A stretch of 64,000 nt of DNA from Aldehydirespirator sp965220485 (GTDB lineage: Bacteria; Actinomycetota; Acidimicrobiia; Acidimicrobiales; Aldehydirespiratoraceae). This document shows positions 43,370-51,178 of this stretch, piece after piece (positions within the stretch are counted from its first letter, which is position 1; every line of letters begins with the position of its first letter). The notes beneath the pieces are model-generated. The model was not told where the DNA came from, searched no databases, and worked only from the letters and a program-made list of their open reading frames with translations. The DNA is taken from assembly GCA_965220485.1 (NCBI GenBank), contig OZ244832.1, positions 1,860,001 to 1,924,000 of the forward strand. Reading direction: 5' to 3'. The position numbers and the translations under genes are program-made.

Positions 43370-43472
43370 GTGGCTGGTGTTAAATGGCAATTTGCCACAA
43401 TTCGCAAGTCGCTGACCTGGGGTTTTGTGACCGCAAAACCCCCATTTCGGGAGTTTGGCACCAGCCACCTAG
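43366..43472. repeat. R1 palindromic element, copy 3
   Basis: Third 107-bp R1 copy, same orientation as copy 2, joined to the variant element through CTAG. It differs from copy 2 by a single base in the acctcc/accccc stretch. Confidence 0.9.
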
Positions 43473-43891
43473 GCAGACGCGCCCAGCCCGCCGACTGATG
43501 CACCGGCTATCTGGCACGCACTTGCACGTCCGCACCCGCACCAAGTTGCCCTCCTTCGGGCGGCTCGGGAGCCGCGACCGTCAAATCCGCTTCAGCCATG
43601 AGCATTCGGCGGGAGGCTAGCCGTACTCCCCTCAGTGGGCCAGATGTGACAAGAGATGTAAACACGCACGAAGGCAGGTGCCCGATGATGTGGCCGATCC
43701 CCGAAACCGCCCAAGCGCCAGAGGCGGTTCCCAGCGACGACGGGTAGAGGTTCCTGGCTGGAACCCTCAAGCAGCCCGAACTTCGCGACCACTGGCTCGT
43801 CCACGGGGACAGACTCACTGATGACGGCGTCGTCTCTCAGGGTGATACGTTGCGCCGCAGCACCGGATCTGGCCCCAGGAGGCACCGCGAC
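43473..43891. other. Stretch with no supported gene
   Basis: About 420 bp of unremarkable sequence with only short, non-conserved frames. A possible promoter (TACGTT at 43846-43851) and a strong ribosome-binding site (aggagg at 43877-43882) belong to the small gene that follows. Confidence 0.5.
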
Positions 43892-44065
43892 ATGACTGTC
43901 CACTACGTCAGCCGTGAGGAGCTCCTGGATCGGGTCGAACAGGACATCTCAAGAGTCGGCATGACCCTTGAAGAGTTCATCGCAGAGGGCGAGGCCGACT
44001 CCTTGACCGACGGAAACCTCCGGGATCTCTGGCTGATCTACGGAGACTCGATCGCGGAGGAGTGA
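43892..44065 (+). CDS. Small antitoxin-like protein
   Basis: A 57-residue acidic protein (TVHYVSREELLDRVEQDI, SRVGMTLEEFIAEGEADS, then LRDLWLIYGDSIAEE). It resembles the short helical partners seen in toxin-antitoxin-like pairs, but no family could be named with confidence. aggagg lies 9 nt before the ATG. It overlaps the next gene by 4 bp (gtga), indicating one transcript and translational coupling. The partner gene is broken, so the pair is probably no longer functional. Confidence 0.65.
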   Translation: MTVHYVSREELLDRVEQDISRVGMTLEEFIAEGEADSLTDGNLRDLWLIYGDSIAEE

Positions 44066-44849
44066 CAGCGAGGCCCCTCGAGCGTTCGGTCGAGGACTTC
44101 ATCAGCAGGCTCAACTGCGTCATCGACGCGAGTCGAGAATCGTGTCCAGCACGCCCGCGGTCACCTGGGCTCAACTGCGTCATCGACGCGAGCCTCGACA
44201 CGGACATCAGGTTCTCTGCGGAGTTCGTCCAGGCGGCGAGCGAGCCATCGTCCAAGCTCCCCATCCTCCCAACCGCCGCTCGCCTGGCTTGCCGCTTGTT
44301 CGCCCGAGTGATGACAGCGAGTCGCCAAACCTGTTCCTGCGCGCCCAGTACAGGGTTGAGATGGACGAGACGAACGCCCATCTGCAAGCCATCACCTCGA
44401 CAGTCGGCCTGTTTGTCGACGTCACCAGCGGCCGAAGGGACCCACGGCCACTTCGGCGAGTCGAGCACGACAGCCGCCGCTCGGCCCCCGGGCGGGCGGC
44501 CGCCCACGTTCATCTCCATGCCAACTCCCCTGAGCTGGCTTGGATCTACAGCTCCAGCGGGCAGCCGGCGCCGGATCTCCACGCGCTGCACTTTCCCGTC
44601 GGCAGCAAGCGCTGCCGCCCGACGCTGGAGGACTTCCTGCTGTTCCTGGATCGAGAGGGAATCTTTACGAACTGGAAGCCCGGATGGCGGGCCGAGGTCA
44701 TCGAGTCGCTTACAGAGTGGGGCAGATCGCAGGCGCGAGCGACCGTCCGGCACCACCCCGAGGAAGCCATCGCCCAACTCGAAGATCTTGGCCACGTCGT
44801 CACCCCCACCGGAGGTTTTTTGCTTAGAGCGTGCGCGGATTGGTGGTGA
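44062..44849 (+). pseudogene. Frameshifted partner of the small antitoxin-like gene
   Basis: The N-terminal part lies in the frame starting with GTG at 44062 (RSVEDFISRLNCVIDAS, LDTDIRFSAEFVQAASE). At about 44243 one base is missing, and the rest continues in another frame (NLFLRAQYRVEMDETNAHLQ, AAAHVHLHANSPELAWIY, FLLFLDREGIFTNWKPGW, ARATVRHHPEEAIAQLEDLG). A 60-bp segment encoding LNCVIDAS is also duplicated in frame (44109 and 44169). The 3' end runs into an R2 repeat, which supplies the tail LLRACADWW and the stop. Family unknown; the domain resembles conserved actinobacterial hypothetical proteins. Confidence 0.7.
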
Positions 44850-44976
44850 GCGCTCGCGGTGATGAGCATTGTTGCCCGCTCTTGTTCGCTGCGCTCACGG
44901 GCCGCTCGGGCCACGGCCTCGCTCACCGCCTGCTGATTTCGTACATGAACTGCTGCCTATCCGCTCGGCCTCTTAG
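44823..44976. repeat. R2 repeat, 154-bp form
   Basis: CTTAG at both ends; left arm agagcgtgcgcggattgg, right arm cctatccgctcggcctctta. Nearly identical to the copy at 45233. Together they flank an M element. Confidence 0.9.
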
Positions 44977-45232
44977 CCTGAATCCACCGGCGCGGTGAGG
45001 CGGCGGGGGTTGGCGTGTCCACCAGAAAGGCCCCCTGACGTGGGAGAATGTTGTTGAGGTTGTCAGCTGTTCCGGCCATGTGGGGAGGCACTTGCTGTGA
45101 AGCAACATTCGGCAGCCCGGTCAAAGGCCCGCATCTCCAGGAACGCACCGAAATCTGTAGAGAAACGCGTCATATACGACAACAACCCGTGCAGATTTCG
45201 TGAGAGACGGTGAGTCCATCGGTGGATCCAGG
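44977..45232. mobile_element. M element, copy B
   Basis: A 256-bp element with cctgaatccaccg / cggtggatccagg ends, flanked by CTTAG on both sides and then by an R2 copy on each side. It has one extra base relative to copies A and C, which breaks the open frame across the element. No transposase. Confidence 0.85.
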
Positions 45233-45386
45233 CTTAGAGCGTGCGCGGATTGATGGTGAGCGCTCGCGGTGATGAGCATTGTTGCCCGCTCTTGTTCGCT
45301 GCGCTCACGGGCCGCTCGGGCCACGGCCTCGCTCACCGCCTGCTGATTTCGTACATGAACTGCTGCCTATCCGCTCGGCCTCTTAG
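45233..45386. repeat. R2 repeat, 154-bp form
   Basis: A direct repeat of the block at 44823-44976 with very few differences. With it and the M element, the 608-bp gap between genes is fully explained. Confidence 0.9.
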
Positions 45387-45421
45387 GCGAGCCACATCTG
45401 CCGGAGCGCGTCGGTGCGGGC

Positions 45422-45427
45422 TAGGCT
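45422..45427 (+). promoter_or_regulatory. -10 box candidate for the Fpg/Nei gene
   Basis: TAGGCT, 30 nt before the GTG start, leaving a short leader with a weak gacgaggg site. Not leaderless, unlike many neighbours. Confidence 0.4.
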
Positions 45428-45457
45428 GCCGCAGCGGTCGGGACGAGGGCTGGCACT

Positions 45458-46237
45458 GTGCCGGAGATAATCGAGGTGGAGGCCTACCGGAGGGCCATTT
45501 CGGCCACAGAGGGGCGCAGGATCGCCACCGTCCACGCACCCGACGAGTGGTTCGCCAAGGGCGGCACCACCACCGACGCGCTGCGCCTGGAGCTGACCGG
45601 GGCACGGGTCGACACAGTGCGGCGCATCGGCAAGCTGGTCATCGTCGACACCGACAGCCCGCGGCTCGGTCTGCGGTTCGGCATGACCGGCAAGATCGTC
45701 GTTGACGGGGCCATGCCCATCGACCACTTGCTGTACGACAGCCCCCGCCGCGAACCTGCCTGGGACCGGTTCGGACTGCAGTTCGAAGGCGGCGGGGCCA
45801 TGGTGCTGCGCGATCCCCGGAGACTCGGCGGCGTTCAGCTCGATCCCGATGAGAGCGTGCTGGGACCGGACGCGTTGTCGTTGACCCTGGGGCAACTGCG
45901 CAAGGCGCTCGACCGCTCGACGGTGGCGCTGAAGGCCCGGCTGCTGGACCAGCGCCGCCTGGCCGGGCTGGGCAACCTGCTGGCCGACGAGGCGCTGTGG
46001 CGGGCCGGACTGGCTCCGGTCCGGGAGGCGGGGTCCCTGGAGGCTCCGGAGACGGCCCGATTGCATCGCAACATCCGCCGCACGCTGAGGGTCCTCGGCC
46101 AGCGGGGCGGGTCCCATACCGGCGACCTCCAGCCCGCTCGAGTGCGCGGCGGCTGCTGTCCCCGGGACGGGGCGGCGCTGCGACGCGACCAGGTGGGCGG
46201 CCGCACCACCTACTGGTGTCCCGAGCACCAGATGTGA
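45458..46237 (+). CDS. Fpg/Nei family DNA glycosylase
   Basis: Base-excision repair glycosylase/AP lyase of 259 residues. The N-terminal Pro-Glu catalytic motif is present as PEIIEVEAYRR, the conserved Lys is in RIGKLVIVD, and helix-2-turn-helix residues are in AGLGNLLADEALWRAG. The C-terminal zinc finger is atypical: instead of four cysteines in CxxC pairs, it reads GGCCPRDGAALRR and TYWCPEHQM, so the second ligand of each pair would have to be Asp and His, or zinc may be bound differently. Whether it is Fpg (8-oxoguanine) or Nei (oxidised pyrimidines) cannot be decided. The stop lies 1 bp before an R2 element. Confidence 0.88.
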   Translation: MPEIIEVEAYRRAISATEGRRIATVHAPDEWFAKGGTTTDALRLELTGARVDTVRRIGKLVIVDTDSPRLGLRFGMTGKIVVDGAMPIDHLLYDSPRREPAWDRFGLQFEGGGAMVLRDPRRLGGVQLDPDESVLGPDALSLTLGQLRKALDRSTVALKARLLDQRRLAGLGNLLADEALWRAGLAPVREAGSLEAPETARLHRNIRRTLRVLGQRGGSHTGDLQPARVRGGCCPRDGAALRRDQVGGRTTYWCPEHQM

Positions 46238-46238
46238 C

Positions 46239-46336
46239 CTAAGAACGTGCGCGGGTAGGTGCCATGAGACTCGTCGAATCGCTGCAAGGCCAAGGACACC
46301 GGTGGCGCGTCCCCGCCTACTCGCGCTGCCTCTAAT
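46239..46336. repeat. R2 repeat, 98-bp short form
   Basis: CTAAG, left arm aacgtgcgcgggtagg, right arm cctactcgcgctgcctctaa. It lacks the longer core found in the 154-bp form. It begins 1 bp after the glycosylase gene stop. Confidence 0.8.
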
Positions 46337-46345
46337 CCGACAGGG

Positions 46346-46446
46346 GGCTCCAGCCTCCGTCGTAGCCTGATCCGATGGCCGTTTCTCGGCAAGTTCCGGG
46401 AGGCTTGTCGGCTCAGAGGCTCCAGCCTCCGTCGTAGCCTGATCCG
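46346..46446 (+). promoter_or_regulatory. Duplicated leaderless promoter of engB
   Basis: A block of about 35 bp (ggctccagcctccgtcgtag and onward to atggcc) occurs at 46346 and again at 46418, 72 bp apart. Both copies have TAGCCT (46363-46368 and 46435-46440), 6 nt, then ATG. The second drives engB. The first would drive a 20-codon frame from 46375, whose TAG stop is the first three bases of the engB -10 box. Confidence 0.7.
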
Positions 46447-47040
46447 ATGGCCGGGCCTCTGGCGTTGCGCTTCGTGTCGTCGTATCCTCGCGCCCGGGAC
46501 ATGCCCGCCACGGTGGCCGAGATCGCTCTGGTGGGACGGTCCAATGTGGGCAAGTCGTCGCTGCTGAACGCGCTGGCCCAGCGAAAGCAGCTGGCCCGCA
46601 CCTCCAAGACACCCGGCGCCACCCGGCTGATCAACGCGTTCGAGCTGGCCGCGGAGGGCTCGGGACTCTGGCTGGTGGACTTGCCCGGATACGGCTACGC
46701 CAAGGCGTCCAAGGCCGAGCAGGGCCGTTGGAGTTCCATGGCCGAGGGCTACCTCGCTCACCGGAAGCCGTTGCGGGGCGTGCTGCACCTCATCGACAGC
46801 GAGATCGGACCCACCCGTCTCGACCTTCAGACCGTCGGTTGGCTCGACGGCTTGGGCCTCCCAGTGACCTACGTGGCCACCAAGGTCGACAAGGTGCGCC
46901 CCTCCCGTCGCGGTGCCCGCCGGGCCGAGGTCGCGGCCAAGCTCGGCACCGACCGGGGCACCGTCCATTGGACCAGCGCCACCAAGGGCAGCGGCATCGG
47001 TGAACTGCGGGCCCTCGTTACTGCCCTGCTCAAGTCCTAG
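46447..47040 (+). CDS. engB: Ribosome biogenesis GTPase EngB (YihA/YsxC)
   Basis: Small essential-type GTPase for assembly of the large ribosomal subunit. The 197-residue protein has G1 GRSNVGKSS (residues about 31-39), the switch I Thr in TPGATRLINAF, G3 DLPGYGYA, G4 ATKVDKV and G5 TSATKGSG. N-terminal residues (PLALRFVSSYP, ARDMPATVAEIALVG) are as in the family. Leaderless ATG 6 nt after TAGCCT. It converges with the aminotransferase gene across a strong hairpin. Confidence 0.93.
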   Translation: MAGPLALRFVSSYPRARDMPATVAEIALVGRSNVGKSSLLNALAQRKQLARTSKTPGATRLINAFELAAEGSGLWLVDLPGYGYAKASKAEQGRWSSMAEGYLAHRKPLRGVLHLIDSEIGPTRLDLQTVGWLDGLGLPVTYVATKVDKVRPSRRGARRAEVAAKLGTDRGTVHWTSATKGSGIGELRALVTALLKS

Positions 47041-47080
47041 AGCAGCGGCTAGGCCGAGGCTGCTACCGGTTTCTTGGTGC

Positions 47081-47109
47081 GAGTATTGTGCCTGTAGCGC
47101 ACAATACTC
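47081..47109. terminator. Bidirectional hairpin between engB and the aminotransferase gene
   Basis: A perfect 11-bp stem (gagtattgtgc / gcacaatactc) with a 7-nt loop lies between two convergent stop codons; its right arm touches the aminotransferase stop. It is less GC-rich than its surroundings. Confidence 0.6.
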
Positions 47110-48337
47110 ACCCGAGAATCCCTGAAGGCCCGAACTGCAGGTCGGAGGTTGCCGCCAGGGAGGCGACCGCGGCGGGCAGGCCGTGGCCGTGGGGCAGTCC
47201 CAGCACCGTCATCGCCGTCTCCAGGCCGCCCAGAGCGCCGAGCAGCATCGGCTCGTTCAAGTCGCCCAGGTGGCCGATACGGAAGGCCCGGCCCTCCATC
47301 TCTGTCATCATCCCCGATCCGACGCTGACACTGAAACGGTCCCGGGCCATAGCGATCAGAGGATCGGCCCCGATTCCGCCGGTGCGCACGCACGTGATGG
47401 CAGCGGTGCGGTGTTTGGGCTCGGCGATGTTGATCTCCCACGGCCCTCCCGACGCCCAGCCGTCCACTGCGGCATGCACCGCGGCGGCCCAGCGGCGGTG
47501 GCGAGCCACCGAGGCGTCTATCCCGCCGGTCTCGGCGATCATGTCGAGCGCGGTCCTCAGGGCGAACATGTGCTGGATGGGCGGGGTACCGCCGAAGCGT
47601 TTGTAGATGTGACCCTCCTCGAAACGCGGCGCCCACGCCAGATGGAAGCGGGGCGTGGCCGCTGAACGGTTGCGCTCCAGCGCCTTCTCGCTCAGCCCGC
47701 AGAACGACAGACCCGGCGGCATCATCAGCCCCTTCTGGGAGGCCGCCACCACCACGTCGATCCCCCAGTCGCGCATTCGCAGCGGCTCGATGCCCACCGA
47801 GCACACGCCGTCCACGACATACAGCGCCGGATGGCCTGCAGCGTCTATGGCAGCCCGCATCGCGGCCAGGTCGGTGACCCCGCCGGTGGAGGTCTCGGTG
47901 TGGACAATGCAAACGCTGCGGATCCGATGGGCGGTGTCAGCCGCCAGGATGTCGGCGATCTCGGCCGGGTCGGTCGGATGCCGAAGATGCTGCGCCGTCG
48001 ACACCACCTCGTAGCCGAGGTCGCGGGCCATCATCGCCCAGCGCCGACCGAAGAGTCCGCAGTCGGGGATCAGAATCGTGTCGCCAGGGTCGAGCGTGTT
48101 GGTCAACGCCGACTCCCAGGCACCATGCCCCACCGTGGTCAGCACCACGACCTCGTCGGCTCCGCCGAAGACCTCGGGCAGTTCCTCCCAGATGCTGTCG
48201 GCCAGCGCGATGAACTCGGGATCGGCGAAGTCGATCGCAGGGCGGCGGAAGGCCTCCAGCACCCGGTCGGGGATGTTCGTGGGCCCGGGATTCTGAACGA
48301 AGTACCGGCCTAGCACGCTGCGCGGCCCCCCAGTCAC
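47108..48337 (-). CDS. Class V aminotransferase (alanine/serine-glyoxylate type)
   Basis: A 409-residue PLP-dependent aminotransferase. NPGPTNIPDRVLEAF is the substrate-binding start of the alanine-glyoxylate / serine-glyoxylate / pyridoxamine-pyruvate group. HTETSTGGVTD and VVDGVCSVGIEPL bind PLP, and the PLP lysine is in AASQKGLMMPPGLSF. FRIGHLGDLNE near the C-terminus carries the carboxylate Arg. The exact substrate pair is unknown. GTG start with gaggtgag close upstream. It is third in a minus-strand run behind the acyl-CoA dehydrogenase and nitronate monooxygenase-like genes, 34 bp after the latter. Confidence 0.85.
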   Translation of the reverse strand: MTGGPRSVLGRYFVQNPGPTNIPDRVLEAFRRPAIDFADPEFIALADSIWEELPEVFGGADEVVVLTTVGHGAWESALTNTLDPGDTILIPDCGLFGRRWAMMARDLGYEVVSTAQHLRHPTDPAEIADILAADTAHRIRSVCIVHTETSTGGVTDLAAMRAAIDAAGHPALYVVDGVCSVGIEPLRMRDWGIDVVVAASQKGLMMPPGLSFCGLSEKALERNRSAATPRFHLAWAPRFEEGHIYKRFGGTPPIQHMFALRTALDMIAETGGIDASVARHRRWAAAVHAAVDGWASGGPWEINIAEPKHRTAAITCVRTGGIGADPLIAMARDRFSVSVGSGMMTEMEGRAFRIGHLGDLNEPMLLGALGGLETAMTVLGLPHGHGLPAAVASLAATSDLQFGPSGILG

Positions 48338-48371
48338 AATCTCACCTCGAGCGTCGAGCGAGCGGCCGCGC

Positions 48372-49517
48372 TCACGTCTCGAGCCGGGCGGCGAGGGACT
48401 CCACCGAGTCGATGAACTCCTCGATCATCTCGTACACCACCTGCGCGCTGGACTTGGTCTGGTTCATCGTGCCGACGATCTGGCCGACGAAATAGCTGGC
48501 GAGTTTCTCGGCCCCCGATCCCGCGGTGTGCGCGGCCCGCTCGATGCGGCGTTGCGCGGTGCGAGTCAGCACGGGCTGCAGCGGCATGCTCAGGGGGTCC
48601 GGCGTGTCGTGGCGGTGCCATTCCTCGGTCCACGCCGACTTGAGCATCCGGGCCGGCTTGCCGGTCAGGGAGCGCGAGCGCATCGTGTCGGACGATGCCG
48701 CGGCCAGCATCTTGTCCTTCACAACCGGATGGGTCTCAGCCTCGACGGTGGTCAGCCACACCGACCCGCACCACACGCCCTCGGCACCGAGCGCCATCGC
48801 CGCGGCCATCTGCCGGCCCCGGCCGATGCCGCCCGCGCCGAGCACGGGCAGGTCCACGGCGTCGACGATCTCCGGGATCAGCACCATCGAGCCGATCTCA
48901 CCGGTGTGGCCGCCGGCCTCGTATCCCTGGGCGATGATGATGTCCACTCCAGCACCCTGGTGACGCTCCGCGTGAACGGCCCGGCCCGCCAGCGCGCCCA
49001 CCAGCTTGCCGGCATCCTTGGCTGCGTCGATCATGTACTGCGGCGGCGGGCCCAGCGCATTGGCCACGAAGGCGCTGCGGTGGGCCAGCGCGATCTCCAA
49101 CTGAGCGCCGGCGGCGTCGGCCGAGAACGGCGTCGCGTCGCCCAGGCTGCCGAAGGCGGTGAGCGAGTCCGAGCCGCCGTCGTCGGGCAGCGTCGGCACG
49201 TCGTAGCGGGCCAGGATGTCGTCAACGAAGTCGACATGAGTGGCGGGGATGAGCTGGCGGACGTCGTCGAGGGTGTATCCGCCGTCGGGACCGCCGGTCA
49301 GGCTGGCCGGGATGATCACGTCCACGCCGTAGGGCTTGTCGCCGACCTCGGCCTCTATCCAGTCCAGGTCGATCTCGAGGGTCTCCGGTGAGTGGGCCAC
49401 CGCGCCGAGCACCCCCATTCCTCCTGCCTTGGACACCGCGGCCACGACGTCTCGACAGTGGCTGAAGGCGACGATCGGGAACTCGATTCCCAGCATGTCG
49501 GTGATGCCCGTCTTCAT
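48372..49517 (-). CDS. Nitronate monooxygenase-like FMN protein
   Basis: A 381-residue TIM-barrel flavoprotein of the 2-nitropropane dioxygenase family. The typical start is TDMLGIEFPIVAFSHC, with GGMGVLGAVAHSP, IIAQGYEAGGHTGEIGSM (the phosphate-binding and catalytic His region), LPVLGAGGIGRGRQMAAAM and ALGAEGVWCGSVWL. Family enzymes oxidise nitronates; close relatives in fatty-acid operons may act as enoyl-type reductases, so the substrate is uncertain. The ATG at 49517 has gaggagg 5 nt upstream and overlaps the stop of the acyl-CoA dehydrogenase gene (atga). Confidence 0.85.
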   Translation of the reverse strand: MKTGITDMLGIEFPIVAFSHCRDVVAAVSKAGGMGVLGAVAHSPETLEIDLDWIEAEVGDKPYGVDVIIPASLTGGPDGGYTLDDVRQLIPATHVDFVDDILARYDVPTLPDDGGSDSLTAFGSLGDATPFSADAAGAQLEIALAHRSAFVANALGPPPQYMIDAAKDAGKLVGALAGRAVHAERHQGAGVDIIIAQGYEAGGHTGEIGSMVLIPEIVDAVDLPVLGAGGIGRGRQMAAAMALGAEGVWCGSVWLTTVEAETHPVVKDKMLAAASSDTMRSRSLTGKPARMLKSAWTEEWHRHDTPDPLSMPLQPVLTRTAQRRIERAAHTAGSGAEKLASYFVGQIVGTMNQTKSSAQVVYEMIEEFIDSVESLAARLET

Positions 49518-50746
49518 GTGCGCCTCCTCTGCGTTTCGCTCCAGGTGAGGCCAGCCTCCACGTTGGGCTCGCGGGGAAGGCCGAGAACGTGCTCGGCCAC
49601 GATATTGCGTTGCACGGCGAACGTGCCGCCCCCCAGCGTCAGTGCCGGCGAGAACAGCAGGCCGTAGTGCCAGATGGGGTCGACTTCGGGGAACTGGCCC
49701 CCGCCGCGGGGGAACTTGACCTCGGTGGCGCCGGTCTGCATGGACTTGGGGATCTTGCCGGCCGGCCCCGACCCGGTGAGCATCCCGGCCGCGCCCACCG
49801 TCGCCGCGCCCAGCTCCAGCACCCTCTGGCCGTGGTCGTCGGACATGATCTTCTGGATCGACGCCTCCGGCCCGGGGGTGCGCCCCGCGAGGCGCGCGCT
49901 GAGCGTGCGAAGCTGATTGAGCCGCAGCACCTCGGCCTCGCAGTACGCCGAGGCCAGCTGATGGCGCAGCACCGGGTCGGACACTCCGCCGTTGCCCTTG
50001 ACGAGCTCGATCAGCTTCTGCGCGGTCGGGCCGAGGCTCCACAGCACCCCGCCCGAGGACAGTCCGATCCGCTCGTTGGCCAGCGTCACCTTGGCCAGGC
50101 GCCAGCCGTCGCCCTCCGCGCCCACCCGCAGACTGGCCGGCAACCGGACATCGTCGAAGAACACCTGGTTGAACGAGTGGGCGGTGGTCATGTCCTCGAT
50201 GGGCTGCATCGACACGCCGGGGGCGTCCATGGGGCAGATGAAGTAGGAGATGCCCTTGTGCTTGGGCACGTCGGGGTCGGTGCGGGCGATGAGGATCCCG
50301 AACTTGCTGTGATGGGCGCCGCTCGACCAGATCTTGGAGCCGTTGACCACGTAGGTGTCGCCGTCACGCATGGCCCGAGTGGACAGAGAGGCCAGGTCCG
50401 ACCCGGAGTCGGGCTCGCTGAAGAGCTGGCACCAGTACTCCTCGCCGCTGAAGATCGGCCACAGGTAGCGGTCCTTCTGCTCACCGGTACCGGCGACGAG
50501 GATGGTCGGCGCGGCCCAGCCGATGCCGATCAGGTTGTCGGGCCGCTTGACCCCCGCCGCGGCCAGCTCCTCGTCGATGACGATCTGATGCAGCCCGTCA
50601 GCCTCCAGCCCCCACGGCCGGGGCCAGTGGGGAACCACATAGCCGGCCTCGGCCAGCTGGCGGCCGGTGGGTTCTGGATGATCGGCAAGCCACCGCCGCA
50701 CCGCGACCCGGCGGGAGTCATCGTCGGCGGGAAGATCGAAGTCCAT
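49514..50746 (-). CDS. Acyl-CoA dehydrogenase
   Basis: FAD-dependent acyl-CoA dehydrogenase of 410 residues. Motifs: LFSEPDSGSDLASL (FAD and substrate binding), VVNGSKIWSSGAHHSKFGIL, FFDDVRLPASLRVG, LANERIGLSSGG, and the C-terminal helices to VQRNIVAEHVLGLPRE. The catalytic base position is less clear. Together with the overlapping nitronate monooxygenase-like gene and the aminotransferase gene it suggests a catabolic operon for an unusual acyl or amino substrate; this is inference from context. The ATG at 50746 follows a ggggg-rich weak site. Confidence 0.88.
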   Translation of the reverse strand: MDFDLPADDDSRRVAVRRWLADHPEPTGRQLAEAGYVVPHWPRPWGLEADGLHQIVIDEELAAAGVKRPDNLIGIGWAAPTILVAGTGEQKDRYLWPIFSGEEYWCQLFSEPDSGSDLASLSTRAMRDGDTYVVNGSKIWSSGAHHSKFGILIARTDPDVPKHKGISYFICPMDAPGVSMQPIEDMTTAHSFNQVFFDDVRLPASLRVGAEGDGWRLAKVTLANERIGLSSGGVLWSLGPTAQKLIELVKGNGGVSDPVLRHQLASAYCEAEVLRLNQLRTLSARLAGRTPGPEASIQKIMSDDHGQRVLELGAATVGAAGMLTGSGPAGKIPKSMQTGATEVKFPRGGGQFPEVDPIWHYGLLFSPALTLGGGTFAVQRNIVAEHVLGLPREPNVEAGLTWSETQRRRT

Positions 50747-50829
50747 CGAGACCCCCACTCTCGCCGCAAGCGACCCAGCTCGCAACCGCTGCTGGCCCGC
50801 GATCCACCACGTACCGATGATCACCGTGA

Positions 50830-50835
50830 CATACT
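50830..50835 (+). promoter_or_regulatory. -10 box for the leaderless DUF5678-like gene
   Basis: CATACT, 6 nt before the ATG at 50842. It diverges from the acyl-CoA dehydrogenase operon. Confidence 0.5.
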
Positions 50836-50841
50836 CGACTC

Positions 50842-51105
50842 ATGGTTCCTGATCCGGTGATGGACCGACTGGAGACCTCGTTCGCGCGTCGACGCTCCAA
50901 GATGCTGCGGAACCACGAAGGCAAGTGGGCGCTGATGATTTACCGCCGCGTCAGCGAGCCGACCCAGTTCTTCGACACTGCTCACGACGCGGTGAGTGCC
51001 GGCTATCGAAAGGCGGCGGGCCAACGGTTCCTTGTCAAGCAAGTACTCAAGGAAGAACGGGTCATTCATATGCCCTACAGGGTCGTGGTGGCCGACCATC
51101 GCTGA
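50842..51105 (+). CDS. DUF5678-like small protein
   Basis: An 87-residue protein with the pattern GKWALMIYRRVSEPTQFFDT, AHDAVSAGYRKAAGQRFLVK and QVLKEERVIHMPYRV, which fits the DUF5678 type (a small alpha/beta domain). In many genomes such a gene precedes a retropepsin-like aspartic protease gene, and that is the arrangement here. Function is unknown. Leaderless ATG. Confidence 0.65.
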   Translation: MVPDPVMDRLETSFARRRSKMLRNHEGKWALMIYRRVSEPTQFFDTAHDAVSAGYRKAAGQRFLVKQVLKEERVIHMPYRVVVADHR

Positions 51106-51178
51106 CCGATCCGGCTACGCCCGAATCGACGGCCGAATCGGTTCCCAATCCGGAGGACTGGTCGAAGTCAAGCTTGAG

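Noticed and set aside
43160..43472. R1 elements as integron attC sites
   Set aside because: They lack the attC core sites and cassette context, and no integrase is in the window; both ends are full inverted repeats with CTAG.
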